From: Lantana camara
Taxonomy: Eukaryota; Streptophyta; Magnoliopsida; Lamiales; Verbenaceae
Assembly (NCBI GenBank): GCA_037501455.1
Contig: CM074865.1
Span: 40,716,501-40,780,500 of the forward strand
Length of the DNA stretch: 64,000 bases
Reading direction: 5' to 3'
Below the pieces are notes generated by a model. The model did no database searches. It had not been told where the DNA came from and saw only the letters and a program-made list of their open reading frames with translations. Made by a program: the position numbers and the translations under genes. This document shows, piece by piece, positions 44,606 through 56,404 of this stretch (position 1 is the first letter of the stretch; each line of letters starts with the position of its first letter).

Positions 44606-47600
44606 TGTGACACCCCGTTTTTCGGCAAGTTAGGTATGAGATCACGTGAGAGTTTAATTCGATATTTACGTGATTTAAGTGAATCATATGCCTACGTGTC
44701 AACGTGTAACTCTATTTTTATTATGTGCGCTTTACAATTTATTTAAATTGTTCTTGGACTCAATCGTCCAATAATTGCTCGTTAGGGATCTAATTATAAT
44801 AAGGGTGTTTTAGGGCCTTCGTGGTTACCTTGAGCTCGGGAATTCGAATTCGAATTCTAACCTTACCATTGATTTCGTTTCGGTGATTCGATTCAATGAA
44901 TTAACTTTTTTTAAATTTCTAAAGCCATCTGATCATCCTATCGTTTTAAAATCCAATCCGAATGGATCGGATACTGTCGACCCTACCCGTTTCTCCCTAA
45001 CCTACCCATTTTCAGACCTTTAAGGGCTGAACCCCTTGTCTTTCTTGCCCCATTTTCACGTGAAACACCAAGAGAGAAAGAGAAGAAGAAGAAAGCCCCC
45101 TTTTGGCCATTCAAGCTTTGAGCTCGGGCTTGCTTCATCCGACCACCCGATCGAAGATTGAAGGTAAGATTTGTTATCCTCTCTTTACGTATTTCGATTC
45201 TACCCGATTGAATCTCATTTCTCTTGCTTGCTTCAATGACTATGAAGAAGATGATGAATAGTGCCAATATGTCAAAATTTGAGAATATGCTTTGTGCTTT
45301 GTTTCCCTTGCTTCAAGCTTGATGTATGTTGTTCTTATGAGTGTATATGATGCATATTTGGTGGTTTTTGGTTTTTAGTTGAATCTTGAGTGAATCACCA
45401 TTGATGAAGCTTAAAAGCATGAAAATGGCAACTTGTTAAATACTTGGTTTCATGGCTTGAATTTGGGATATATGTTAGAGCATGCATACATGAACTTATG
45501 CCTTGAATTTGAAGTGTTTTGGTTGAGATTTGAGGTGGTTTTGTAGAATTTTGGTTTCTCCCGTGTTTAGCCCCTATTCTACTATGTTTTTCTTGCCCAG
45601 AGTAACTACCCGGGCGGGTACTTTAGTGCTGGAGGGTTTCTGCACTCTTTTTCCCCTGCCGGGTAGATTTTGCCTTGTATTTTCCCCGGCAGGGTACTCT
45701 CTCATACGACCTCCGATTGACCTGATTTTTGAACCGATGGAAGCATATTGAAGTCTAGAATACTCTTCAATTGGAATCAACTCATTATCCTTTCTAATTT
45801 ATGAGATATAATCAATTATTTTTGGTGTCGCCACGTTACCGACAATCTGCTTTCGCCCAACTTCGGGTCTACGCCATTTTCACCTCGCTTTGAACCACAA
45901 GTCGAGCCACATGCCATTTTAAAGGCCTATGTGTCTAGTTTCAACTCCAATAAACAAAACTCCATTTCAACTTCTAGAACTCGAGATAATCCAGTTTTCC
46001 TACCACTTGCACATTTCCAAAAACTGTTAGCTTTTGCCAAACTTTGCCAAAACCCGTTTTATTGCTTTCCTTTCACCTCCTCGACCTCTTATTTGACTTA
46101 CATGCATTGTATACATGACTAAGGGAATGATTAAATCATTTATGTTTCTAAATGACATTAATTGTGCTCATGAACACGATCACACATTTTCATGACATAT
46201 TTATGAATTAATGCATATTGAATCATGCTATGACATGATGCACCACTTCATGAACATCGCCGTGCGTTCTACTTGGTTTCGTTATTGAGTCGTGTCTCAA
46301 AAGTACACCATGTTTCCTTTTTTGTATAGTGTTGTCCTCGTTGGAGACTTTCCAGCTTCGTGGTCCTTCTCTTAGTCTCGATTGCACACAGAGGTGACGG
46401 TCTTATTTTTATAAACGACCTACAACCTTGCATGCTATAAGACTAGCAAAATGGTTTTCTATATTAAACCTGCGATATCTTCTATATCGGCTAGCTACCA
46501 GAAATGATTTATAAACTGTGTTGTGTTAACCCTGATCCTGTTTTGCGAGATACTGATTGTCCCCGGCTCTCCTACCGCTGGGTTAGCCGGTGTGGATTCT
46601 TGTTCCTGATCGTGGGCCCTGGGGCTTGAGTATTGAGTGAGTCGGGGAGGCATCGGGCCGATGGTGACCTCTTGCATAAGTCTCACAGTGTTGGACCAGC
46701 CCGAAAATCTACCAGGAGGTTTGGCAGAAGATGGGATTCCGGTTTGGGGGAGTCATGAACTCGCCTTACCACTGCTACTGGATGGCTAGGGCTAGCTACC
46801 CGAACCATCACCGGAGAAAGAGGTTATTGTACTTGTTTTTCCTGTATTAATAATTATAAAATCCTGCCTGCCTGACTTCGTATTGTTCCTATCATGTTAG
46901 TAAGTGAAAAGTGGAGTCCAGGATGGAATAAATACCCGTTCTCACTGGGTCCCTTAAAATGTAATTGCAAAGATATCCGTGACCTCTGGTATGCCCCTAG
47001 TCAGGATGCAGCAGTTGGAGCTCGTAGAGGGTTCAGGTAAAACGGGCATCAACAGAGGGCGTACGGATATCGACACGCGCATTGTATATCCTGATTATCT
47101 GACTGCATGATTTGAGGTAATTCTACCCGTATGTGTTAATTGAATCCTGATTTCCGATACCTGTTTTAATAACTGAACACGTACAGTGGAATTACATCTG
47201 CCGATTGCCTGTTTGAACATATATATATACTCGTGTGTTAACCCCTTCACTCAGTCAGTTGGCTGAACCCTCCCTCTCGTTGTTTTTAGTTCTGTCTGGT
47301 AGGTTCGGTGGTCGTTAGGTGGGAGTCTTGTGAAGTCTTTGTTTGATTCTTAGTCCTGTACACACCGTTGAGTCACACATTTATTTCCTGCTTGTAATTG
47401 GGCTATGTAAGCCACTCTGTATTGTTATTGCTTTATTGATCGGGACAAGATTTTAAATTTGTTGAACCCGCATTTACATTCCTAACTGATTATTATTCAT
47501 GTTCTTATCTTGAGTGATTGATTGCCTTGCTTCCGCATTCCTGTTTCATTAAATTGTTGGTATAGGGTCTAGTCCCGCCTAACACAGGTTGGTTTTTTTT

Positions 47601-47710
47601 GGTTCTGTCTCCGTTCGCTGTGAGCTTGGTTCATGTATGGACCCTCCATTTCATGTGTGGACCGAGTTCACAGTGCGGGGGATGTGGGGCCCTCCGTTTA
47701 GGGTGTCACA
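44606..47710 (+). repeat. 5' LTR of element C (3,105 bp)
   Basis: From TGTGACACCCCG to GGGTGTCACA. Landmarks: U3 core (about 44775-44870), donor-like AAG/GTAAGA (45163/45164), palindromic CCCGGGCGGGT and CCCCGGCAGGG region (45609-45695), GGGCCCTGGGGC block (46614), mini-hairpin (47251-47266) and terminal hairpin (47618-47673) before GTGCGGGGGATGTGG. Confidence 0.85.
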
Positions 47711-48822
47711 TCCTAAGATGGTATCATAGCTCCAGGTTGTAAAATCGGAGTTCTTGTGTCATGTCTTGTCGAGTGTAGGTCGTACGGCTTAGGAACTAGT
47801 TGATAACGTGAGCATTGCATTGACCTTCAGCACGGAATTGCATTTCTTTTTGAACCCTGTCGAATTAATTCCTGCTTATTGCATTGGATTCATGCCTTTC
47901 GTGTTGAAAATGTGACATGAGCATGCACTAATCGCATGTATGTATTCTTGAAATGGGTTATAATTTACAGGTTATGAAGATAATACCAAACCACATGCAA
48001 TTTCTACAACTACGACAAGTACTACAGATTCTACATTCAAATCGAATGATGTGAGGAATGCACCGGGGAGCCCTATACCGGAATTCAGGAACCATGACCT
48101 TGCCTAGATGGTGCTATGGTTCAAGGATTTGGCTCCGAGATAGAAGGATCGAGTTTGGATAGATTGACAAGTTCTACTATGGTAGAGGAATATTTAGTGA
48201 AATAAGGGTTGATCGTGGGATGTTCGTGACTTAGAAGATTGACATATATGTCTCTACTACATAAGATCCCTTATTTGGATTCCACAGGGTTATCTAACGC
48301 AAGAAAGAAACAAAGGGAGCCGTGGAGGTGTTCAAAATTGAGGTTTAGATTAACAAAGAGGCGAGGAAAACTCAAGGCGAAATAGATCCATGGGATGACA
48401 AGCAACGAAGGATGCTTAACCGGCTTAACTAGATCATCTAATTTAGAATGTGAGCATTATTACCGGATACATGACTTGACTGGGACTGCCTACACAAGGA
48501 AACTAGGTCTTAGAGGTTGAAAGTCTTTGATCCAAGAAGTGAAGAATGAGTTCAATCGATGGATGAGAATTGAATTGGATTACTTCGGATTACAGGAAAG
48601 GTAGAAGCGCATTTGGGTAGAGAAGTCAAGACAAAAATCCCAAGAAAGGATGTCAGCTACCAGTAACACTTTGGAGATCAACGATTATGAGGTAGGACCT
48701 ATACTTTGCTCTTGCGAAGTTTCTTTTGGTGGTAGCTTTACTCAGGTTAAAGACCGTGTCTTGTCCACTCCTGAGCTTAATGTCAAGGGAGAAGATCTCC
48801 TCGTTAGGAATGGATGGTGGGA
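47711..48822 (+). other. Non-coding internal region of C, left piece
   Basis: The leader with TAGGTCGTACGGCTTAGGA (47776-47794) matches the leaders of A, L and B. The rest has only short open frames and no recognised domain. Confidence 0.7.
47719..47730 (+). other. Primer binding site of element C
   Basis: TGGTATCATAGC, one mismatch to the initiator Met tRNA complement, 8 bp after the LTR end. Confidence 0.8.
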
Positions 48823-48838
48823 TTCGATGTAACGCCCC

Positions 48839-51703
48839 TGTAACACCCCCAGAGCGAAGGGTGCCACATCCCCCGCACTAAGGTCCAACACGAGTAGCGA
48901 AATGGAAGTCCGCACCCGCATCAGACCATAGCGAACGGGAGACACACAAAACTCACACCCTCGCTAGGCGGCCTAGACCCTCAAGAACTGCAAGAATTAA
49001 AATCAGAGTAGCGGAAGCAATTTATAATTAACATATTTCCCAAGATCACATATACATTTCAAAAGTGGGGAAGGGTCAACCATTCACGCCAGTTCATATA
49101 CAGAATAATCAATGCCATCAAGGCCCAAAAGCTAAAGTATAATTAGAATACATAATCCAAAATATAACAATAAGAGTAGAAGAAATCCACTACGATGCAT
49201 GAAGACCCAAGCTAACCCACAAGTAAACCCAAAAGACACTTGCCGCCTAGCTTGACTCGGAAGAACCTGCAAACTCAAAAGAAAGGGAAAAAGGGGAAAA
49301 CAACAACGAGGGTTAGTCCTAGCGACTAGTGAGGGGGCTAACTCACGCACCCGATATATATATAGAGCAAAACACTTAATCAAAAGGAAAGATCCTTGAA
49401 CCGAGAGTGGTTTTTGCAAGCTAAAATTTATTCCCGTGATATAGATATATATAAATTAAAGGAAAGGGAAAAGGGCAAAACAAAACTCCAAGTTTTAGGT
49501 GAATTAAGAATCCACTCTCGTTTCGTAGATCATACAAAACTTAACCAACTCGGCGAGTACGAGTCACACACATCCCCAACTTCCAAATACGAAGAACAAA
49601 GCAAAGCAAAACAAATCAGAATCCATCCCCAACACCGGTTGATAGAAGGGTTGATCGGCCCTAACTATCCACACAAAGAAACGAGACAAGGTTTAATTAC
49701 TACCTTGAAACCTTCGGCGGTTGCCTCCGCCGGCTCAAGAGAAACACCCTTCCTCAACCTCCTAAGGTTGGGCGAGACTCTCAAATGGAGGTGTTGATGG
49801 AAGAGCTCGGCGACCCCTCGGCCGTCCCGAGATTACCATACCACACTCCGGGGCCCAAACATATCACGAAAGTCACACAAACAAATCTCAAAGCTTATCT
49901 TTCAAAGCCACATCTCGCTTACACACACACACTTGCTCAAAACTAAACCTTTCAAACAAAAGCAAAATAGTGTATATACATATACAAAACGTTTGAAACT
50001 CTTATAACAAATGGGGCAAATCCCGCAACATAAGTATCGTACACTTATTTACCATATACTATACGTATTCACATGCGAGGTTTCCAAATCAAATAGGGTT
50101 GTAGGTCGAGTAACTAAAAGAACAAAACCTCACCTTGGCAACGAACGTAGCGGAGTCAACAGAGGAAACCGGACACCTACGGAGCAAGCTCGTCCCCAAC
50201 AGAAAGATCCTCTGAACAAGGCAAACAACAAGAGACACTCTTAGACTCAATATGAACCATTTTGACGCTCGGTACATGCGTATGTATGCTTATGATGCCA
50301 ATGATATGAAATGAATTCACATTAAAGCCAATTACAAGCAAATAATTCATATAAGAGCATATATCATAAACGAGGCAAGAATAATCAACAAGAACAACGG
50401 AAAGGAAACAAACGAACGAAACTAGAGTTCCTAGGAGACACGCCCGTGTCCCCCGGGAAAGGCAAGCTGAGACACCCCCGTGTCTCAGTACAGAACTAAA
50501 CAACAAAAACCTGGAGGTGACACGCCCGTGTCACCAACAAAGAGTAAACCGTGACACCCCCGTGTCACGGTACAGAAAAACGAAAAACGAAAATTAAAGG
50601 TGACACGCCCGTGTCACCAACAAAGGGCAAACCGTGACACCCCCGTGTCACGGTACAGAAAACACACAGACGGCACTACAGTAACTTAGCAACTCCAAAA
50701 CCAAAACCAAACACTCAAGCTCCAACTACCATGCAAGGAAAAGCAATAAATGCTAGGAAACAAGTCCTAGAAGCATAAAAACAACAACAAAACTCAAGGA
50801 AACAAATAAGGAGCAAGAATCAAACCAATCTCCCAACTACTACTATTCACAAGCTTACTCAAACTCAACAACCAATCATGGAATTGAACTAAAGAACACA
50901 TAAAGAGAGAAGAGAGAGTGAAGAAGGCAACCATGGACTTACCTTCAAATTTGGAGAAGCCTTGATGAAGTTTGAGCTCAAAAATCACAAGGTTGGACAA
51001 AGGTTTTCTTCTTCTTCCTTGCTTCCTTGTACCGATCAGTTTTGGGAGAGAGAGAGAAGGATTGGCTCGGTTTCAAGGGTTTTAGGGGCTGAAAGTGGGG
51101 TTTAACTCAAGTTCTAATTCATGGTTAAGGTCTAGATAAGGTTAAGGTGGGGTCCACAAGGTCTCATGAGGTCAAAAGGTAGCTTCCAAGCTTAAGGGCT
51201 CGTTACGGGTGAAATTCGGAGGTCTTAACAAGCTTAGAAAAATGTGAGGTTTGTCCCATCGAACCCGAATCGTCGAAACGAGTTCAATGGAGGTGACGGA
51301 ATTCGAATCCGAATTCCCGAGCTCAAGATACGCGTCTCGGAACCCAAGGTGCGCTAAGTGCTCTTTAGCCTCCTTTAGGTCCCGTCCCCAAAACGAACCC
51401 AAAAAGGCAATCAAAACAAATACCAAAACATATAACGAGCATGTAAGCGAGTCCATAAAGCATATAATTAACAAATATCACGAATTCACAAAAATTAGAA
51501 TTAAATACGAACCCGAAACGAATAGAATACCAAACAAGAAAAGTTAAACGTTCAAGGGTAACCGAATTCATTTTAAAGCAAATAAGTTCAAATAACTTCA
51601 AATGATCCACGTTGACAGTTAATATCACATAATCACTTAAAGAACTAGTTAAATAGCGCACATAAGAGGTTACCTGAAAAGTCTGATCAGTCGGGATGTT
51701 ACA
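48839..51703 (-). repeat. 3' LTR of element B (2,865 bp)
   Basis: Same sequence as 56405-59270 except for about six substitutions and a 1-bp indel in an A run near 50897. Shadow open frames such as 49396-49797 recur in both LTRs and are not genes. Confidence 0.95.
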
Positions 51704-51739
51704 ACCCTCCCTCCTTCAAAAGGACCTGTCCTCAGGTCC
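51704..51739 (-). other. Polypurine tract and pre-PPT hairpin of element B
   Basis: The plus strand reads ACCCTCCCTCCTTC (purine tract on the other strand), then GGACCTGTCCTCAGGTCC (51722-51739), a perfect 7-bp stem around a 4-base loop. The pol stop codon is part of the hairpin. Confidence 0.8.
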
Positions 51740-52871
51740 GAGGCGAGGTCTTGAAAAGATCCGGATACAACTGTTTAATCTTATCCTCAGTCTCCCAAGT
51801 GGCTTCTTCGGCTTCTTGATCACGCCACAAGACTTTCACAAGAGGGATCTGTCTATTCCTCAACTCTTGCATCTTTCGGTCTAACACCTGAACTGGATAT
51901 CTCTTAATGGTCAAGTCCGGTTCCAACTGAACTTTCTCGACTGGAAGAATAGAAGACTCATCGGGATAATGTTTCCGAAGCTGTGAGACATGGAACACAT
52001 TGTGAATCCCGGTTAAACTCGGCGGTAATTCAAGTCTGTAAGCCACTTCCCCAACTCGATCAAGGATCTCAAAGGGGCCTAAGTAGCGTGGGTTAAGCTT
52101 CCCGCCTTTTCCAATCCGAGCATACCCTTTTCTAGGAGATGCCTTTAAAAAGACCTTATCTCCTTTCTCGAACTCTAAGGGTCGTCTTCTCTTATCTGCA
52201 TAACTCTTCTGTCGGTCTTGAGCCACTTTCAACCTCTGTTTAATCACTTTCACTCTCTCAATGGTATCCTGTATTTCCTTAGGCTTCTTAGCTCTCTCGA
52301 GCTTTCCATCTTTAGTCCATCTCCACTCATCAATATCCCAAAAGAGAGGGGATCGGCACTTTCTTCCATATAACGCCTCATACGGTGCCATCCCAATAGA
52401 AGACTGAAAGCTGTTATTGTAGGCATACTCAATCAAATCCAAATGTTCATCCCACGAATTCTGATAATCTAAGGCACAAGCACGAAGCATGTCCTCGAGA
52501 TACCTTATTAGCCTTTCTGACTGACCATCCGTCTGTGGGTGAAATGCAGTACTGAAGTGGAGCTTCGTCCCCAAACACTTCTGTAATTCCTGCCAAAAAC
52601 TGGATGTGAACCGAGGATCCCTATCTGAAACAATGCTGACCGGGGTACCATGCAATCGGACAATCTCTTTTCGATATAACCGGGCCAACTTAGGAACCTT
52701 ATCGGACATCTTCACCTTAAGAAAGTGGGCGGACTTTGTCAACCGATCAATAACCACCCAAATTCCATCGGAACCTCCTTTGGTCCTTGGTAAGCCGGAC
52801 ACGAAGTCCATTGTCACTTGCTCCCACTTCCACTCGGGTATTGGAAGTGGTTGGAGAGTTCCTCCCGGTTT
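51732..52871 (-). CDS. Integrase core, GPY module and chromodomain of element B
   Basis: In frame with the upstream gag-pol and open from just after the TAG to TGA at 51734-51732; the first ATG is at 52817. It contains [18 protein letters not shown] and HPQTDGQSERL (the three acidic catalytic regions), the GPF/Y-type module (YLGPFEILDRVGE) and a chromodomain-like tail (PVQVLDRKMQELRNRQIPLV, then LWR...EEATWE). The terminal TGA lies inside the pre-PPT hairpin. With only one stop in the whole frame, this copy is close to coding-intact. Confidence 0.92.
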   Translation of the reverse strand, partial: KPGGTLQPLPIPEWKWEQVTMDFVSGLPRTKGGSDGIWVVIDRLTKSAHFLKVKMSDKVPKLARLYRKEIVRLHGTPVSIVSDRDPRFTSSFWQELQKCLGTKLHFSTAFHPQTDGQSERLIRYLEDMLRACALDYQNSWDEHLDLIEYAYNNSFQSSIGMAPYEALYGRKCRSPLFWDIDEWRWTKDGKLERAKKPKEIQDTIERVKVIKQRLKVAQDRQKSYADKRRRPLEFEKGDKVFLKASPRKGYARIGKGGKLNPRYLGPFEILDRVGEVAYRLELPPSLTGIHNVFHVSQLRKHYPDESSILPVEKVQLEPDLTIKRYPVQVLDRKMQELRNRQIPLVKVLWRDQEAEEATWETEDKIKQLYPDLFKTSPRT

Positions 52872-55800
52872 CTAGTGTTCTGCTTTCACCACTTGGCATG
52901 TTTGACATCTCCTAACATAGTTAGCAACGTCTCTCTTCATGCCGTTCCACCAATATGAAGTCCTTAAATCCTTGTACATTTTGGTGGTACCGGGATGTAC
53001 TGCATACGCTGACTTGTGGGCTTCGTCAAGTACCAACTGCTTAAATCCTTCAGGGATACAAACCCGAGCCTTAAATCGAAACAATCCCGAGTCATCAAAT
53101 GCAAACTTGGTTTCAGGATCAATCCTTGACTTAGTTACTAATTTCTGAATCTCCGGATCCACAGATTGAGCTTCTATCAATCTCTGCTTCAAAACCGGCA
53201 GAACCGAAATATTAGCCAATCGAGCCTCTGAAACCAGAACCACTGAACCCTGTCTACTAGAACCTGCTTCCAAACCTGAAACATTCACTTTCCTACTCAA
53301 AGCATCCGCCACCACATTGGCTTTACCCGGGTGGTACTGAATCTTACAATCATAATCCTCAAGTGTCTCCATCCATCTCCTCTGTCTTAGGTTCAAATCC
53401 TTCTGGGTAAACAGATACTTGAGACTCTGGTGGTCGGTAAACACTTCAAAAGTAACTCCATAAAGGTAGTGCCGCCATTTCATCAAAGCAAACACCACTG
53501 CGGCGAGTTCCAAGTCATGAGTGGGATAGTTCTTCTCATGATCCTTTAACTTCCTTGAGGCGTAGGCTACAACCTTACCATTCTGCATTAACACACAACC
53601 GAGACCTTCCTTCGAAGCATCGGTATAAACTGAGTAGCCTTCCGAACCCTCGGGTAGGGTTAAAACCGGGGCAGTAGTCAACCTCTCCTTAAGAGTTTGG
53701 AAACTCTTCTCACACGCCTCATCCCACTCGAATTTCACCTCTTTCTTAGTTAACCGGGTCAACGGGGAGGCCATCTTCGAAAAATCTTTCACAAAGCGCC
53801 TATAATACCCTGCCAACCCGAGAAAACTTCTCACTTCCGAGGCATTCTTCGGTGGCTTCCAAAGCATCACCGTTTCGATCTTAGCTGGATCCACTTCTAT
53901 ACCATTCCCTGAAATGAAGTGACCCAAAAAGGAAACTCGATCCAACCAAAACTCGCACTTACTGAACTTGGCGAACAATCTGTGCTCCCGAAGTGTAGAC
54001 AAGACAATACTCAAATGCCGCGCGTGCTCTTCTTCGGACCTCGAATACACCAGAATATCATCTATAAAGATGACCACGAATTTATCGAGGTAAGGCCGGA
54101 ATATTCGGTGCATCATATCCATAAACGCGGCTGGGGCATTGGTAAGACCAAAAGGCATGACCACAAACTCAAAATGCCCATATCTCGTGTTGAAACCCGT
54201 CTTCGGTATATCTCCCTCCCGGATACGCAACTGGTAATACCCTTGCCTTAAGTCCAACTTGGAATAAACCCTCGAACCTTGCAGGAGGTCGAACAACTCT
54301 TCAATGTGAGGGAGCGGGTATTTGTTTTTAACCGTTAACCGGTTCAGCTCACGGTAGTCAATACACATTCGCAAAGTCCCGTCTTTCTTCTTTACAAACA
54401 GGACCGGAGCACCCCACGGAGAAGTGCTCGGGCGAATGTAACCACACTCTAAGAGCTCGTCCAATTGCGTCTTCAACTCCTTCAACTCGGCTGGAGCCAT
54501 CCTATAGGGAGATTTCGCATATGGTTCTGCTCCGGGATAGAGATCTATTACAAACTCGACATCCCGATCCGGAGGTAAAGATCCCAAGTTCTCCGGAAAC
54601 ACATTGGGGAATTCCTTCACGATCTCCGTCTCTTCGAGCTTGGCCTGATCCTTTGGCTTATTCAAAAGGTAGGCCACATAGCCCGTCGCACCGTCCCGAA
54701 ACAGTCTACTTGCTTCCATGAAGGAAATAAACGGGCAGGTCTTCAACCTCTGACCCGCAAAGACCGTAGAACCCAAAGTCACTCTCTTAGCAAAACAATC
54801 CATCATGGCTCGGTAACGGTACAACCAGTCCATTCCCAGAATTACCCCATACTTCCTGATAGGCATCTTGATCAGATCCGCCGGATACTCTTGATCTTCC
54901 ACAACCACCGGACAACCACGGTAAACACAATTCGTAGACAAAGTAGCACCAAGGGGAGAAGAAACAACAAAGGAATCATCTAGACAAGCAACAGGCAATG
55001 GAAGAGTAGCAACAAGCCGGGAAGCAATAAATGAATGCGTTGCCCCCGGATCAAACAATGCATGCAATGGAATGCCATGAATGTGGATGGTACCTTCAAC
55101 AACGGCGTTGGCATCCACTTCCACATCCTCTTCCTCGCCCTCCAAAGCATAAGCTCTCGCCTGGATTGGTGCTCTCGGAGGCTTCACATTCAACGGCTGA
55201 GGAGCTCGAGGCTGAGGTGTTCTCATCTGAGGACAAGTGCCAATCAAATGACCGGGCTCCCCACACTTATAACATCTTCTCAATTTCTTCCGGCAATTCT
55301 CCTCGGTGTGATTGGGACCCTTGCAATAGCCACACTGAATCGGGGCAGGTAGAGCTGGTACTGCAGGTACTGAAGGTCGAGCTTTCTTGACTGAAGTGGT
55401 AGAACCTTGGGGTTTGAAAACCGGAGGCTCACCATAGAATGCAGGCCTCTTCCCCAAATTTGAGCTCGAACCTTGGCCCGAAGAGTAAGTCGGCCTCAAT
55501 CTTGTATTGTTAGCTTCCACTTTGATCGCTTTCCTCGTAGCCTTCTCCCACGTATCCACAGTAGCCGCCTTAAGAGCATTCTGAATATCATATCTCAAAC
55601 CATGAATAAAGTTCCGTGCCTTCTGGGTATCATCATTGGAAATGTGTGGAGCATACGGTGCAAGTCTCTCAAATTCCATGATATACTCTTCAACTGAGCG
55701 GTTCCCTTGTTTCAATTCTGTAAATTGTTGTAGTCTCCTTTCGCGAGCACTTGGAGGGACATACTTGTGACGAAATTCTCTCACGAAGCTTTCCCAATCA

Positions 55801-56195
55801 AACTCTTCTCCACTCCTTTCCAATTGGGCTCTTGTAGCTTTGAGCCAATTGGATGCGGGACCTTGAACAAACCGGGCCGTGCAAACAGCTTTCTCATGCG
55901 AAGGAGCGGGGCAAATTTCCCAAATTCCCGCAACTTCTGACAACCACTCCTCGGCTTGGATGTCATCTCCTCCATACCACTTAGGTGGATTGTTGTTTCT
56001 GAACTCCTTAAAGGCCGGAGTTACTTGCCCACCTTGTCCTTCCCAATGTGGATTATCTCTTTGATTCTGTTGAAGCTGGTTCAAAAGAGCCTGCACAATA
56101 TTCTCAGCATTCATCGGAGGAGGTGGAGGTGCTTGTGGAGGGGGTTGATTGAGATCAGGAGTCTGCTCCCGATCTGCTCTCCTTCTTGGAGGCAT
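52872..56195 (-). CDS. Gag-pol of element B, up to an in-frame TAG in the integrase zinc region
   Basis: This 1107-residue segment starts at MPPRRR (ATG 56195-56193, directly after CAGG). An ATG 36 bp upstream is open but lacks the match to A. In order: Pro/Gln-rich tail, capsid domain (about 60-230), two Cys clusters including [14 protein letters not shown], protease with [10 protein letters not shown] with FIDD, RNase H with YTDASKEG through VADALSR, and the start of the integrase HHCC region ending at [11 protein letters not shown]. The TAG (52874-52872) takes the place of a Gln codon that is open in A. Unlike A, gag and pol are not separated, showing that the family uses one continuous frame. 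The protease Gly is kept here but lost in A. Confidence 0.93.
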   Translation of the reverse strand: MPPRRRADREQTPDLNQPPPQAPPPPPMNAENIVQALLNQLQQNQRDNPHWEGQGGQVTPAFKEFRNNNPPKWYGGDDIQAEEWLSEVAGIWEICPAPSHEKAVCTARFVQGPASNWLKATRAQLERSGEEFDWESFVREFRHKYVPPSARERRLQQFTELKQGNRSVEEYIMEFERLAPYAPHISNDDTQKARNFIHGLRYDIQNALKAATVDTWEKATRKAIKVEANNTRLRPTYSSGQGSSSNLGKRPAFYGEPPVFKPQGSTTSVKKARPSVPAVPALPAPIQCGYCKGPNHTEENCRKKLRRCYKCGEPGHLIGTCPQMRTPQPRAPQPLNVKPPRAPIQARAYALEGEEEDVEVDANAVVEGTIHIHGIPLHALFDPGATHSFIASRLVATLPLPVACLDDSFVVSSPLGATLSTNCVYRGCPVVVEDQEYPADLIKMPIRKYGVILGMDWLYRYRAMMDCFAKRVTLGSTVFAGQRLKTCPFISFMEASRLFRDGATGYVAYLLNKPKDQAKLEETEIVKEFPNVFPENLGSLPPDRDVEFVIDLYPGAEPYAKSPYRMAPAELKELKTQLDELLECGYIRPSTSPWGAPVLFVKKKDGTLRMCIDYRELNRLTVKNKYPLPHIEELFDLLQGSRVYSKLDLRQGYYQLRIREGDIPKTGFNTRYGHFEFVVMPFGLTNAPAAFMDMMHRIFRPYLDKFVVIFIDDILVYSRSEEEHARHLSIVLSTLREHRLFAKFSKCEFWLDRVSFLGHFISGNGIEVDPAKIETVMLWKPPKNASEVRSFLGLAGYYRRFVKDFSKMASPLTRLTKKEVKFEWDEACEKSFQTLKERLTTAPVLTLPEGSEGYSVYTDASKEGLGCVLMQNGKVVAYASRKLKDHEKNYPTHDLELAAVVFALMKWRHYLYGVTFEVFTDHQSLKYLFTQKDLNLRQRRWMETLEDYDCKIQYHPGKANVVADALSRKVNVSGLEAGSSRQGSVVLVSEARLANISVLPVLKQRLIEAQSVDPEIQKLVTKSRIDPETKFAFDDSGLFRFKARVCIPEGFKQLVLDEAHKSAYAVHPGTTKMYKDLRTSYWWNGMKRDVANYVRRCQTCQVVKAEH

Positions 56196-56384
56196 CCTGA
56201 AAATCCACAAATCAAGAAGATATCGATGCATGGGGTTCAGTTCATGATCATGAAGTCAATTATCACAAATTTAAGCAAATAAGTCACGTAGAGATGTGGA
56301 TGAATGCAAATAGTCACATACTCCTATACCGAACGACCTAGACAGACTCAACACGACTCCAGAGCTCTGGTTTTGCAACCGAGA

Positions 56385-56396
56385 GCTCTGATACCA
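56385..56396 (-). other. Primer binding site of element B
   Basis: GCTCTGATACCA on the plus strand, i.e. TGGTATCAGAGC on the coding strand, a perfect match to the initiator Met tRNA complement, 8 bp after the LTR. Confidence 0.9.
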
Positions 56397-56404
56397 CGCC
56401 AGGA

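Noticed and set aside
49132..50506. Open frames 49396-49797, 50011-50244, 50177-50506 and partners at 56698-58072 as genes
   Set aside because: Duplicates within the LTRs of B; no domain, and they overlap in both directions.
54521..55390. Plus-strand frames inside element B's gag-pol
   Set aside because: Antisense shadows of the protease and gag region.
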